A DNA stretch of 64,000 nt from positions 36,404,201 to 36,468,200 of the forward strand of contig OX463810.1 of NCBI GenBank assembly GCA_949825045.1, written 5' to 3'. A program made the position numbers and the translations under genes. This DNA is from Argyresthia goedartella. Taxonomy: Eukaryota; Arthropoda; Insecta; Lepidoptera; Argyresthiidae. This document shows, one piece after another, positions 11,608 to 21,590 of the stretch; positions within the stretch are counted from its first letter, which is position 1, and every line of letters begins with the position of its first letter. The notes under the pieces were generated by a model. It was not told where the DNA came from. It ran no database searches and was given only the letters and a program-made list of their open reading frames with translations.

Positions 11608-11740
11608 GGCGGTGTTATTCATAATTTATTTATTATTATATTATAAATACATAATTATGTAGAAAAACATGAATCACGTGAAAATAGTGGACAAAGGCAA
11701 GCATGTATCTAATAAGAGATATCTTCTAGAAAAACAATCG
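11608..11740 (-). mobile_element. LINE 3' tail fragment
   Basis: On the minus strand it reads agatatctcttattagata, gcttgcctttg, then aataaataaattatgaat, the same order as at 3810 and 34,320. Confidence 0.5.
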
Positions 11741-12280
11741 TGTGAGCGAATGAGCGCGATAAAGTAGCCGAACTTCAAATGACTAATACGAACGCGTTTC
11801 AAAAGACGTTTTTATACACACTTGCGGGGGAAATTACTGAATTTTGATAATAATTAATCACGCAACGAAAACGTCAACGAATATTGGCGCGATGGTTTTG
11901 TTTGTATTTTCCGTACCCCGCGCCAGCGATGCGCGTGCAGCTGTAAATAAAGGCCCTGCCAAAGCCACTGAACAGCCTATAAAAATATTGTTTTGATTAC
12001 GCAAATTGAAGTAAAAATATAGTGAAATTAATATAATTTGATAAAATAATGATAAAAATTAAGATGGATATTGATCTACTGACTGTACTAAACCTAAAAT
12101 AGTTTATGAAGTCACAAAAATATTCATTGTTTGTAGGCACAAAAACTCTTAACGGAGATTAAAAAAAATGTGTAAAGTAAAAAGCCCTAGTGCATGATAA
12201 GCTCAATTATGAACCTAAAAGCGTTACCATAAAGAGTCACTTTACGAGCAAGTATGTTGATAAATAATATAAATAAACAA
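11741..12280. other. no recognisable feature
   Basis: AT-rich sequence without a long frame or identifiable repeat. Confidence 0.4.
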
Positions 12281-12294
12281 ATTGAGTAGAATTT

Positions 12295-12650
12295 AAATAA
12301 AAACCGCCAAGTGCGAGTCGCTCAAGTAGAATTTAGTACAAATCGCTTTATTTTTTGTGATGGGACTACAAATTTACGGCTTTCAGATTTTTTCTTTTGC
12401 TTGAGAACTTCTTGATTCTAGGTCAACGGAAAGGGGATATTTTTTGCGAGTATCAAGCAAATTCAGCAAAAAATCGCGGCATAAAGCGCCCTTTATTGGT
12501 TTCTCTTGATTGCGTTGACTAGAAGTTGTTTTTTTCACAACTTCAAGTGTTTCTGAGAAAAAAGGTCTGACAGACAGATGGACGCACGGCCGCACAGACG
12601 GACAGTGAAGTGATCCTGTAACGGTGCCTATTTCCTTATAAGTTACCAAA
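12295..12650. repeat. dispersed repeat related to R1
   Basis: It begins with aaaaccgccaagtgcgagtc and includes tctgacagacagatggacg, a run of gacgg and gtgatcctgtaacggtgcc. Similar phrases occur at 29,880-29,975 and 49,731. The minus-strand 88-codon frame over this region is an accident of the repeat. Confidence 0.5.
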
Positions 12651-12718
12651 CGCTAACAATTGTGCCTTATGTAGGTGTGCCTTATTAAGTATAATAGAGT
12701 CGTACAATTACAACAGCT

Positions 12719-12930
12719 AGTATTTCATCACACATAAAAATACTGATTTGCACAGCAAAAAGGGATCAACAACAACACTTTTTATGTTTTAAATATTTTA
12801 TGTGTACTTAAGTTTATGTTTTAAGTATTTTTGTTGTTCTTACATGTCAACCTAACACGAAGGATAAAGGGGATAAACCATTACCCTTCACCTAAGCTAC
12901 CGCAGTGTTTTACCCTGATATTCGCTTGCT
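12719..12930. mobile_element. hAT-like MITE, right end lost
   Basis: The left terminal repeat is present (gctagtatttcatcacacat, then tactgatttgcacagcaaa). The body matches the family to taccctgatattcgct, after which the right terminal repeat is missing. Confidence 0.65.
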
Positions 12931-13286
12931 TAACACATTTCCGCTGGCCATGTAGGTAGGTGCTGTAGTGCTCCTAGCACCAATGTCGTACTCCTGAGCA
13001 CCTCTCAGGAATTATAAAGACTTGTATTTTGTTGGCTTGTGATTTATTTTATTTATCATGAATAGTTTATTTACACTTTGTATAAAAGGGATCCACAACT
13101 GGCTCGATAGCCATTAATCTAATCCTCACTATAATTTAGCTCAGTCACTGGCCGAAGCCTACGGTGAAGTGTGTCACATTGACTTCTCACGTCCAAGCCT
13201 CTTTCTTTTTAAAACTACAATAAGTAACAGTGTCAAAGTGACACCCACTCTAAAGAGGCCCGTATACAATATAATCGCATACACAA
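12931..13286. other. no recognisable feature; ends at the Gypsy target site
   Basis: Unassigned sequence. Its last four bases, acaa at 13,283-13,286, are the left copy of the Gypsy target-site duplication. Confidence 0.5.
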
Positions 13287-13862
13287 TGTAAGCTTTTTGA
13301 TCAATTTTTGTCTGAATTCGGTTGAGATTTCATATGGTAGTTAATCCATAAATGAAAATACTATATTTTTAATATTACTGGATTATTTCCATTCTTAAAT
13401 AATTATGTTTGTAGTTATTTGTTAATCTTGTTAAGAATTTATGAATTATGTGTTCACTTCCTGTTGCCAAAATGATTATTTGTCAAAGAATGTCATATCC
13501 GTTTCTGTAATCCATTTAATTTAAAAAAAAGAGAAGACGTGACAATTTCCGGTTCGAGCTGTCAGAATAAATAAATGTTGGTGGAAACGGAAATCGTCAG
13601 GCGTAAAGTAAATATTAAATGGGCGGCGGAAGTTGCTTCAGCGAGGGAAAATAATTATTGCCTAAGCAACGGAAGCGATTTTTAGTGGGAAATGAAGGCT
13701 CGAGAGGTCGTGGTTGGATGAGCTCTCGGGCATTCGTTGTCGAAAAATTGAAGTAGAATCATCTAAGTTGTTATTGTGTTGTGAATCTTCTAAATAATAT
13801 ATCTACTTATCATGACAGTGCTTAGTTTAATTTCCTGGGATTTCTAGAGGCTTAGGCTTTTA
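13287..13862 (+). repeat. Gypsy 5' LTR
   Basis: It begins tgtaagctttttgatc and ends gaggcttaggctttta. It is aligned with 20,381-20,956 over its full length; differences seen are near the A-run (taatttaaaa against taattttaaa), gacaatt against gacgatt and gcctaag against gccgaag. It should hold the promoter, but I see no clear TATA box. Confidence 0.93.
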
Positions 13863-14112
13863 GTTCAGAAGTGGGATAAGAAACCAGGAATATTCAAAAT
13901 ATTCACACGTTCACTAGTAAGGTAAAAGGATAAACGTATCAATCAATACACGGAATTAAAGGTATGTTGACTTTTCTTTTCTTTTTGATTCGTTTAATGT
14001 TTGAAGTATAGTGATTCCAATTGAAATTGACGTAAGTAATGAAACATTTATTTTATTGTGAAAGTGTCAGATAAAGACCATGATATCTTTTGACGAGTAA
14101 ATAATCAATTAA

Positions 14113-14252
14113 AGCCTCGATCACGAAGGTTTTCGATATCGACAAACGTTTTCGAGAACGCAGGAAGTTATACGCTATGTCATATAGAATAAGAATCACT
14201 GAAAATTGACTTTTCGGTAGTTTCCTATCGAAATTTGTTTCGTGATCGGGCT
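14113..14252. mobile_element. small TIR element in the Gypsy leader
   Basis: The ends agcctcgatcacgaa (14,113) and ttcgtgatcgggct (to 14,252) are inverted repeats, with gttttcgat/atcgaaattt continuing the pairing inward. There is no ORF. It lies between the 5' LTR and gag. Confidence 0.5.
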
Positions 14253-14257
14253 AGATC

Positions 14258-14320
14258 ATAATTATCATCATCGGCAGCTTGTTTCCACCCACCGCTGGGT
14301 ATAAGCCTCCTCCCTTTTGT
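14258..14320 (-). mobile_element. RTE-type LINE 3' end in the Gypsy leader
   Basis: On the minus strand it reads gggaggaggcttatacccag followed by cggtgg, a variant of the lepidopteran RTE terminus also seen at 23,655 and 50,325. Confidence 0.5.
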
Positions 14321-14559
14321 GTTGATCAAGATATTGGTAATGATTTTTCTAACCTCAGTAATGGACTGTGTATATGGCTATCTGCACAAAAATCTGGTTT
14401 ATAGATGAAAACCGCTTTTACTAATTGAAGTGGCAATACTGTTAGTGTAAAAGGGTCTAAATTTATTTAGTGTTTTAAACAGTCTTGCTAATCGACCAGC
14501 AAACGAGTAAATAAAGAGAACACAAAATAACTCATGTTTTAATTACAGAATGATATACG

Positions 14560-17500
14560 ATGTCGAAAGATCGAACTCGTAGTCGTTCGCCCGCAACGCC
14601 GGAACGGAGTACGCGCGGTCGTAGCAGGGATCGGCGACAAGAGGGCCAGCGTAAGCGGCGTCACAGCGGATGTTCGAGACCACGACGCTCGAGACCACGA
14701 CACTTGCGGCCACAGCGAACGCGATCACGCTCAACTGGTTCCAGTTCCAATGGTAAGCAATCACTGCGCGGTCGTAGTATGGAGAGGCGGCAAGCAGGTC
14801 GGAAACGGCGACGCAGCGGGCGCTCGCGAACGCGGTGCTCGCGGCCTTCGCGTGCGCGCTCACGTTCAGGTGATCGGTCGAAAGAGAGACGGCATCGGAA
14901 GCGGTCAAGCTCACCAGAACGATCCCGACGCAGAGCGTCGAATCATCAGGGGCAACAACGAGATGACAGATCTCCAACAATCAAGCGGAGACGACGCCGC
15001 ACTGTCAGTTCGTCCAATAATTCAGAAGACTCTCAAGCTAGTTACAGTAGGAAAGAACAAACAGTATTTTCGATTAAAGACGTTATGGCACTGTTAAAAA
15101 CATTGCCCAATTCAACGTTACAGACTCAAAATCATTTTTCGATGAATACCAACGCGGTCCCCGAATTCGACCCAGCAAACAAAGAACAAAACATCGACGC
15201 TTGGTTGTTAAAAGTAGAGGAATGTTCTGCGTTGTATAAATGGTCGGAGACCCAAGTTATTCATTATGCTTTACCGAAGTTAGTGGGGGTAGCGAAAGTT
15301 TGGTACCAAGGTTTACCCTCATTGAATTTTAATTGGCCGGAGTGGAAAGAAAAACTCAAAAAGACGTTTCCTACCGTGCAAAACTATGCTCGATTATTGC
15401 ACGAAATGTTAGATCGAAAGGTTCGATATAATGAAACTTTGGAAGAGTATTATTACCATAAAATAAATTTATTAAATCGCTGTGAGATAACGGAAAAAAA
15501 GGCTATCGACTGTATCATATATGGGTTAGATGACAAAGGGATGCGTTTGGGTGCACAGGCAGCGAATTATTCGCAGCCTGAGGATCTTCTTAGCTATTTT
15601 AAATCTGTCAAAGTTGAGGACACAAAAGATCGGCGCATACCCTTCTTTAAAAAAAGAAGTGTCGCAACGAATGAAAATAATACGGTCAAAACGAGCTTAA
15701 CAATGAGGTGCTTTAACTGCGATGGGGTAGGGCATCCAAGTTTTAAGTGCACCAAACCACTATTGACTTGCTCCATATGTAAGCGACTTGGACATCAAAG
15801 TAACAACTGTAAGAGATTAAATAGAAATAACATGAGCGATAACAATAAAAAAGAGTCAGGAAATCAAGTGTCTGAAGTGAAGTTAGCTGGCCAGTTAGAC
15901 GAGAAGTACGTGTTACCTATTACAGTCAATGGTAAAGTTAAGACCTGTTATGTAGATCTCGGGAGTCAGTGTACACTGATGAGAGTGAGTGATTTTAATG
16001 ATCTTGGGGTAAAGTATAGTTCTACTTGTGAGGTTCCCACCTTGAAAGGGTTCGGTGATGCTTCTATTGAACCAATAGGAAAAGCGATAGTGGATTTGCA
16101 GGTGCAAGGAGTGATAGCTTCGATAGAAGTTCTTATTGTACCTGATAGTTTACTCAAACATCCTATATTATTAGGTCACACTTTTACCGAACAAGCTGGC
16201 ATTGTTATCATTAAAACTGATGAGCAACTGATCTTACATAGACAGCCGCAGACTTTAAACTCTGGAAAACTTAAATTGTTCATAAACTCTGACTCTGAAA
16301 TAAAACATATGGAGGCGTTAACAGTAAGAGCGGACAACGATGCCACTTGCAGGGTTTATGTGCGAGAATCGATTAGAGCAATGGGTCCTAATAAGAGGTA
16401 TTACATTCTTCCGGGTGTTTATGAAATAAATAATGGAATAGGATGCGTGATGGCTATAAGTTTGGGTTCAGAACCTGTTATAGTAAAGAAAGGACAATTA
16501 TTAACAAGAGCTCATATCTATCATGAAAAGGAAACTTTTGAGGTTAATATTGTGGAACGAATAGAACGCATGGATTCTGGGACATTTGCTGATAATATTA
16601 AAACAGACCAAGACTTTAGTTTGGAGGACAGGAGGGAACTAGAAGTTTTACTACATAAATACAAGTGTTGCTTTTCTTTTAGCTTATCGGATTTAGGGCT
16701 TACTAACTTATGTGAAATGACAATTACATTAAATGACGTTACGCCTGTTGTCTACAGGCCATACAGATTAGCTTACTCTGAACGGAATAAAGTTAAGGAG
16801 ATGATTCAGGAGATGTTAGATTGCGGTATCATTACTGAATCATCATCATCTTACGCAAGTCCTGTTCTGTTGGTTCAAAAGAAAACGGGTGACCAAAGAT
16901 TATGCATTGATTATAGGGCTTTGAATGCTAAGACTGTGAGAGAACATTATCCTATGCCTCGGATAGAGGATCAAATAGACCAACTGGGGGGAAATAAGTA
17001 TTTCATCACACTTGACTTAGCTTCTGGTTATAATCAGATAGCAATTGCTCCTTCGTCTCAGGATAAAACGGCATTTGTCACTTTAGATGGCCAGTATCAA
17101 TTCACGCGTATGCCCTTTGGTTTGGCTAATGCGCCATCCATATTTCAAAAAACGATAAATAAAATGCTTAAAGACGTTAAAAATAATGAAGCTTTTGCGT
17201 TCATGGACGATATAATAATACCGGCAAATACTATCAAAGAGGGCATGGAGCGATTGGAAACTGTTTTAAAACTCATTAAAGAAGCAGGCCTAACCCTAAA
17301 GTTGACTAAGTGCCACTTTTTCTGTACTAAGATAGATTATCTAGGCTTTGAATTATCCATCGAAGGTGTGAGGCCAGGTCAGCGAAAGACAGATGCTGTA
17401 GAAAACTTTAGACGTCCTGGTAATCAACACGAGGTCCGCCAATTTATAGGACTGGCTAGCTTTTTCCGCAGATTTGTCAAGGATTTTGTTATAATGGCGA

Positions 17501-19365
17501 GCCCTCTGACGAAGCTGCTGAAGAAGAACGCTAAATGGGAGTGGAATCAGGATCAAGAGAAAGCTTTTACGACTTTAAAATCAGAGTTAATTAAACGACC
17601 AATACTGGCGTTATATGATCCAAACGCCAAAACTCAAGTCCACACAGACGCATGTAAAACAGGCATAGCGGGGATTTTATTGCAAGAGGATGATCAGGGT
17701 CGACAACGAGCTGTTGCCTACTATAGTAGACAAACAAGTCCTGAGGAACAGAAATATCATTCCTTCGAATTGGAAACACTGGCGGTTGTTGCCTCGTTGA
17801 ATCGTTTCCGGGTATACGTTCTTGGAATCAAATTTATCATAGTCACGGATTGCAACGCTATTAGGACAACCCTCTCAAAGCGAGATGTCATACCACGAAT
17901 TGGGAGATGGTGGCTACAGTTGCAAGAATATGACTGTACCATCGAATACAGGCCTGGTACTCGGATGAGCCACGTAGACGCTCTAAGCAGGAATGCTGTT
18001 CCAATGATTGTCGAGCCAGAGCCTGTCTTCGATGTTTTAGCCATAGAAACCGAGGATTGGTTATCTACTATGCAAAACGAAGATGATGATATTTCATATA
18101 TTAAACGAACACTAGACGATTCGGACACACCTAAAGTAGCAGAGATACATCAGAACTATAAGTTGAAAAATGGCAAAGTGTATAGAGTAGTCGATGGCCA
18201 ACTAAAATGGGTGGTTCCAAGGGGAGTTAGATGGCAATTGCTAAAGAAAAACCATGATGAGCTTGGACATTTTGGAGTCGAGAAGACGTTAGATAAAGTT
18301 AAGTCTCTTTATTGGTTTTCTGGAATGAACAAGTTCATCAAGAGGTATGTGCAGTCGTGTCTCGAATGCTCTTACTACAAGACGCCTAGTGGAAAAAGAC
18401 AAGGGTTTTTACATCCAATCCCCAAGATAGAAGAGCCATTTCACACTATACACATGGATCACTTAGGACCATTTATAAAAAGTAAAGCCAAAAATACATA
18501 TCTTTTGATCATTATTGATGCTTACACGAAATACATCAACCTTTACAGAGTTAAAAATACAAAAACGAAATCAACGATAAAAATACTAAATCAATACTTT
18601 AGTCTATTTGGAGTTCCTACTCGACTGATAAGTGATCGTGGTACATCATTTACCAGTAAAGGATTCAAGGATTTCGTCCAAAAATTAGGAATTAGGCACG
18701 TTCTGAATTCCGTAGCCACACCTAGAGCGAACGGCCAGGTAGAGCGATACAACCGCACTATTCTGGCCTCTTTAGCAGTAAAGAATCACAATTGTAAAGA
18801 AAATGAATGGGACAAACATTTAGAGGAAATACAACTGGGACTGAATACAACTCTAAACAAAGCCTTGGGTAAAAGCCCTGCAGAAGTTTTGTTTGGATTA
18901 AGACTAAGAACAAAAAGTGACGGTTTAGTCGCTTCGCTATTGGAAGTAGGAAGTGGTGGTCATGGTGGATCTTTAGAAGCCATTAGAAGTGAAGTAAATG
19001 TTAAAATAAGTAACGAACAGGAGAAACAAAAATCTCGATTTGACAAAAGTAGGAAAATGGCTGCAAAATATAATGTAGGTGATTTAGTTCGAATTGAGCG
19101 AGACATTTGCAGCAATAATGGAAAATCCAAAAAACTTCTACCAAAACTGCAAGGACCGTATAGGGTGGTAAAAGTATTGACTAATGATCGGTATGTAGTT
19201 GAAGACACGCCTCTTACGCGTAAAAATAATAAAAGATATGAGGGTGTTATCTCGGTGGATAAAATACATCCTTGGATGGCTTTTAATCAGGAATATCTGG
19301 CCGATTCTAACGAAGAAATTTCTGATGAAAATGGGGAGGTTAGTGATGAACATAACGGTGCATAG
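14560..19365 (+). CDS. gag-pol: Gypsy Gag-Pol polyprotein with RS-rich N-terminus
   Basis: A single 1601-residue frame. Residues 1-147 are rich in Arg and Ser, with many RS/SR dipeptides and an internal duplication (RGRSRDRRQ and RGRSMERRQ). A retrotransposon capsid-like region follows (about 190-365). Two CCHC knuckles, CFNCDGVGHPSFKC at 384-397 and CSICKRLGHQSNNC at 404-417, bind nucleic acid. The aspartic protease motif at about 464-469 is VDLGSQ, with Leu in place of the usual Thr/Ser after Asp466. Reverse transcriptase (about 745-920) has FMDD with catalytic Asp883/884. RNase H starts near 1025 (TDACKTG, Asp1030). Integrase has HHCC (His1232, His1237, Cys1267, Cys1270) and Asp1300, Asp1359, Glu1395 (exact DD35E spacing), then a GPY/F-like LQGPYRVVKV near 1530. 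The start is the first ATG of the frame. No lesion is visible. Confidence 0.95.
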   Translation: MSKDRTRSRSPATPERSTRGRSRDRRQEGQRKRRHSGCSRPRRSRPRHLRPQRTRSRSTGSSSNGKQSLRGRSMERRQAGRKRRRSGRSRTRCSRPSRARSRSGDRSKERRHRKRSSSPERSRRRASNHQGQQRDDRSPTIKRRRRRTVSSSNNSEDSQASYSRKEQTVFSIKDVMALLKTLPNSTLQTQNHFSMNTNAVPEFDPANKEQNIDAWLLKVEECSALYKWSETQVIHYALPKLVGVAKVWYQGLPSLNFNWPEWKEKLKKTFPTVQNYARLLHEMLDRKVRYNETLEEYYYHKINLLNRCEITEKKAIDCIIYGLDDKGMRLGAQAANYSQPEDLLSYFKSVKVEDTKDRRIPFFKKRSVATNENNTVKTSLTMRCFNCDGVGHPSFKCTKPLLTCSICKRLGHQSNNCKRLNRNNMSDNNKKESGNQVSEVKLAGQLDEKYVLPITVNGKVKTCYVDLGSQCTLMRVSDFNDLGVKYSSTCEVPTLKGFGDASIEPIGKAIVDLQVQGVIASIEVLIVPDSLLKHPILLGHTFTEQAGIVIIKTDEQLILHRQPQTLNSGKLKLFINSDSEIKHMEALTVRADNDATCRVYVRESIRAMGPNKRYYILPGVYEINNGIGCVMAISLGSEPVIVKKGQLLTRAHIYHEKETFEVNIVERIERMDSGTFADNIKTDQDFSLEDRRELEVLLHKYKCCFSFSLSDLGLTNLCEMTITLNDVTPVVYRPYRLAYSERNKVKEMIQEMLDCGIITESSSSYASPVLLVQKKTGDQRLCIDYRALNAKTVREHYPMPRIEDQIDQLGGNKYFITLDLASGYNQIAIAPSSQDKTAFVTLDGQYQFTRMPFGLANAPSIFQKTINKMLKDVKNNEAFAFMDDIIIPANTIKEGMERLETVLKLIKEAGLTLKLTKCHFFCTKIDYLGFELSIEGVRPGQRKTDAVENFRRPGNQHEVRQFIGLASFFRRFVKDFVIMASPLTKLLKKNAKWEWNQDQEKAFTTLKSELIKRPILALYDPNAKTQVHTDACKTGIAGILLQEDDQGRQRAVAYYSRQTSPEEQKYHSFELETLAVVASLNRFRVYVLGIKFIIVTDCNAIRTTLSKRDVIPRIGRWWLQLQEYDCTIEYRPGTRMSHVDALSRNAVPMIVEPEPVFDVLAIETEDWLSTMQNEDDDISYIKRTLDDSDTPKVAEIHQNYKLKNGKVYRVVDGQLKWVVPRGVRWQLLKKNHDELGHFGVEKTLDKVKSLYWFSGMNKFIKRYVQSCLECSYYKTPSGKRQGFLHPIPKIEEPFHTIHMDHLGPFIKSKAKNTYLLIIIDAYTKYINLYRVKNTKTKSTIKILNQYFSLFGVPTRLISDRGTSFTSKGFKDFVQKLGIRHVLNSVATPRANGQVERYNRTILASLAVKNHNCKENEWDKHLEEIQLGLNTTLNKALGKSPAEVLFGLRLRTKSDGLVASLLEVGSGGHGGSLEAIRSEVNVKISNEQEKQKSRFDKSRKMAAKYNVGDLVRIERDICSNNGKSKKLLPKLQGPYRVVKVLTNDRYVVEDTPLTRKNNKRYEGVISVDKIHPWMAFNQEYLADSNEEISDENGEVSDEHNGA

Positions 19366-19482
19366 ATCTTGAGTCTAGGATGATTGAATTGAGTAATGAA
19401 TAACTGAATATACTAAGGAGAAAGATTTAAGTTATGAAATTGATTATTATTATTTTTGATTTAGTTGATATGATGTTGAGTT

Positions 19483-19915
19483 GATCTACACACAATGGAG
19501 TCTTACGACAAATGGGAGTGTGTTAGATTTAATGGAATTTATTTTGTTGATTGGATCTACACACAATGGAGTCTTACGACAAATGGGAGTGTGTTAGATT
19601 TAATGGAATTTATTTTGTTGATTGGATCTACACACAATGGAGTCTTACGACAAATGGGAGTGTGTTAGATTTAATGGAGTTAATTTTGTTGATATTATGT
19701 TGATTTGATCTACACACAATGGAGTCTTACGACAAATGGGAGTGTGTTAGATTTAATGGAATTTATTTTGTTGATTGGATCTACACACAATGGAGTCTTA
19801 CGACAAATGGGAGTGTGTTAGATTTAATGGAATTTATTTTGTTGATATGATGTTGAATCTACACACAATGGAGTCTAACGACAAATGGGAGTGTGTTAGA
19901 TTTAATGGAATTGTA
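19483..19915 (+). repeat. six-copy 71-bp tandem array before the 3' LTR
   Basis: Units start at 19,483, 19,554, 19,625, 19,707, 19,778 and about 19,856, each with gatctacacacaatggagtc, acgacaaatgggagtgtgtt and agatttaatgg. Four spacings are 71 bp and one 82 bp. Within each unit acacac and gtgtgt can pair, and aatgg-agt occurs twice. The array lies in the non-coding region 3' of pol. It may be regulatory or simply expanded by slippage during reverse transcription. Confidence 0.9.
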
Positions 19916-20380
19916 TCGGATTATGTCTGATCATTAAAATGGCTGTATCGTGTGTGCTTTTAAAACAGTGTATCGTTGTTAATTAGAAATTGATCTATTG
20001 TATTGTTTAGAAAAGTATTAAAGTATTGTATTGTGTAAAAAGTTTAGATCATGAACTTTGTTCAAGATTTGTATATATGTATATTAATGTCTGGTTAAAT
20101 TGATGGAACAATTTAAAATATGGAAGATGGCCGAACGAATTCGGTACTTATTTACCTAATTATTAAGACCATTGAAATGAAAAATGTATCAAGTGAAACG
20201 TAAAATACATATTATGTTTGTTTTATGTAATTCTAGAAGTATTGTTATGAATTTACTTTATAATAGGTACAAGTAAGTAAAGTAGGTAATGTGAAGACGC
20301 ATGCCAACTTATAAGCAATTTTTTTTTTATGTTATTTATTATTGAATAACGAGAGGACTCGTATTTGCAGAATGGCCGAC

Positions 20381-20956
20381 TGTAAGCTTTTTGATCAATT
20401 TTTGTCTGAATTCGGTTGAGATTTCATATGGTAGTTAATCCATAAATGAAAATACTATATTTTTAATATTACTGGATTATTTCCATTCTTAAATAATTAT
20501 GTTTGTAGTTATTTGTTAATCTTGTTAAGAATTTATGAATTATGTGTTCACTTCCTGTTGCCAAAATGATTATTTGTCAAAGAATGTCATATCCGTTTCT
20601 GTAATCCATTTAATTTTAAAAAAAGAGAAGACGTGACGATTTCCGGTTCGAGCTGTCAGAATAAATAAATGTTGGTGGAAACGGAAATCGTCAGGCGTAA
20701 AGTAAATATTAAATGGGCGGCGGAAGTTGCTTCAGCGAGGGAAAATAATTATTGCCGAAGCAACGGAAGCGATTTTTAGTGGGAAATGAAGGCTCGAGAG
20801 GTCGTGGTTGGATGAGCTCTCGGGCATTCGTTGTCGAAAAATTGAAGTAGAATCATCTAAGTTGTTATTGTGTTGTGAATCTTCTAAATAATATATCTAC
20901 TTATCATGACAGTGCTTAGTTTAATTTCCTGGGATTTCTAGAGGCTTAGGCTTTTA
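20381..20956 (+). repeat. Gypsy 3' LTR
   Basis: Full-length partner of 13,287-13,862, starting tgtaagcttt and ending ggctttta, followed by the acaa duplication. The 19,916-20,380 stretch before it is AT-rich, has no envelope frame and ends cagaatggccgac. Confidence 0.93.
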
Positions 20957-21023
20957 ACAAATATCGAACCTTACAGTACTCTATTCAATCCCTAGGAATT
21001 GTATATGTAGCTAGTAGCTACCT

Positions 21024-21106
21024 AGGCTTTACCTAAGCTACCGCGGCATTTTGCCCTGATATTTGCTGTGCAAATAATTATTTTTGATGTGCAGTTTAAT
21101 ATTTCC
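21024..21106. mobile_element. hAT-like MITE, right end only
   Basis: It contains acctaagctaccgcggcatt, ccctgatatttgctgtgc and the terminal gcagtttaatatttccc. The left part is absent. Confidence 0.6.
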
Positions 21107-21356
21107 CAATTACAACTACTCAGACACGATTGTTGCTTATCTGTTGTGTAATATAGTGGATAAGTCCTTTCTAGACACAACAGATCAGTGGGACCACGGA
21201 TCCGAAGTGATGAACAATATTAATATAGAATTGCACGTGTCAAGGTCGGTCTGGTGCTCAAAGCAGCCAGTGCCGCTCCGGTGTGACAGTGAGACATGTT
21301 CAAATAGAAATACAGAAATACCAGACCTGCACAATACCTGCACGATATTATTTAGA

Positions 21357-21590
21357 TACGACCCGAATGGCCGAGTCGGCAGTGACCCTGCCTACGAAGC
21401 CAAGGGTCCCGGGTTCGAGTCCTGGTGGGGGCAAATATATATCTAGTTATGGTTGTTTATCTATCTCAGTATAATATTTATCTATATAAGTATGTGTTTC
21501 GTTGTCTAGTACCCAAAATACAGGGAATCCTAGTTTGGGGCTAGATCAATGTGTGTAAATAGGGTTCAAGGTTATTATTATTATTATTTA
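21357..21590 (+). mobile_element. SINE-A copy with TTA repeat tail
   Basis: The head has tggccgagtcggcagtg (box A) and cccgggttcgagtcc (box B). The body ends agggttcaagg followed by several tta repeats. It matches 7084 and 31,044. Confidence 0.85.

Larger units (their letters stand above)
13962..14548 (+). other. candidate intron in the Gypsy leader
   Basis: The leader has a donor-like aaag/gtatgttg at 13,961-13,962 and a second, gac/gtaagtaat, near 14,031. An acceptor-like ttttaattacag ends at 14,548, only 11 bases before the gag ATG at 14,560. Splicing would remove the MITE and the RTE tail lying in the leader. This is inferred from consensus only. Confidence 0.35.
13287..20956 (+). mobile_element. 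complete Ty3/Gypsy LTR retrotransposon
   Basis: This is a 7.67-kb element bounded by two 576-bp LTRs and a direct acaa at 13,283-13,286 and 20,957-20,960. It carries one gag-pol frame with Gag, zinc knuckles, protease, reverse transcriptase, RNase H and integrase in the Ty3/Gypsy order and no envelope gene. I count only about three differences between the LTRs, so insertion was recent. The primer-binding site is not obvious (a tggg at about 13,872 is nine bases past the LTR), and I see no clear polypurine tract before the 3' LTR. The FMDD form of the polymerase motif suggests an mdg3-like lineage, but that needs a tree. Confidence 0.93.

Noticed and set aside
14543..14980. 145-codon minus-strand frame opposite the Gypsy RS domain
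   Set aside because: It is an antisense shadow of the arginine codons of the RS tract; its Ala/Ser/Val-rich translation follows from that composition.
19483..19915. CRISPR-like array
   Set aside because: Repeats are contiguous 71-bp units without variable spacers and lie inside a eukaryotic retrotransposon.
19366..20380. envelope gene of an errantivirus
   Set aside because: The stretch has no long frame, signal peptide or membrane segment; it is non-coding and holds the tandem array.
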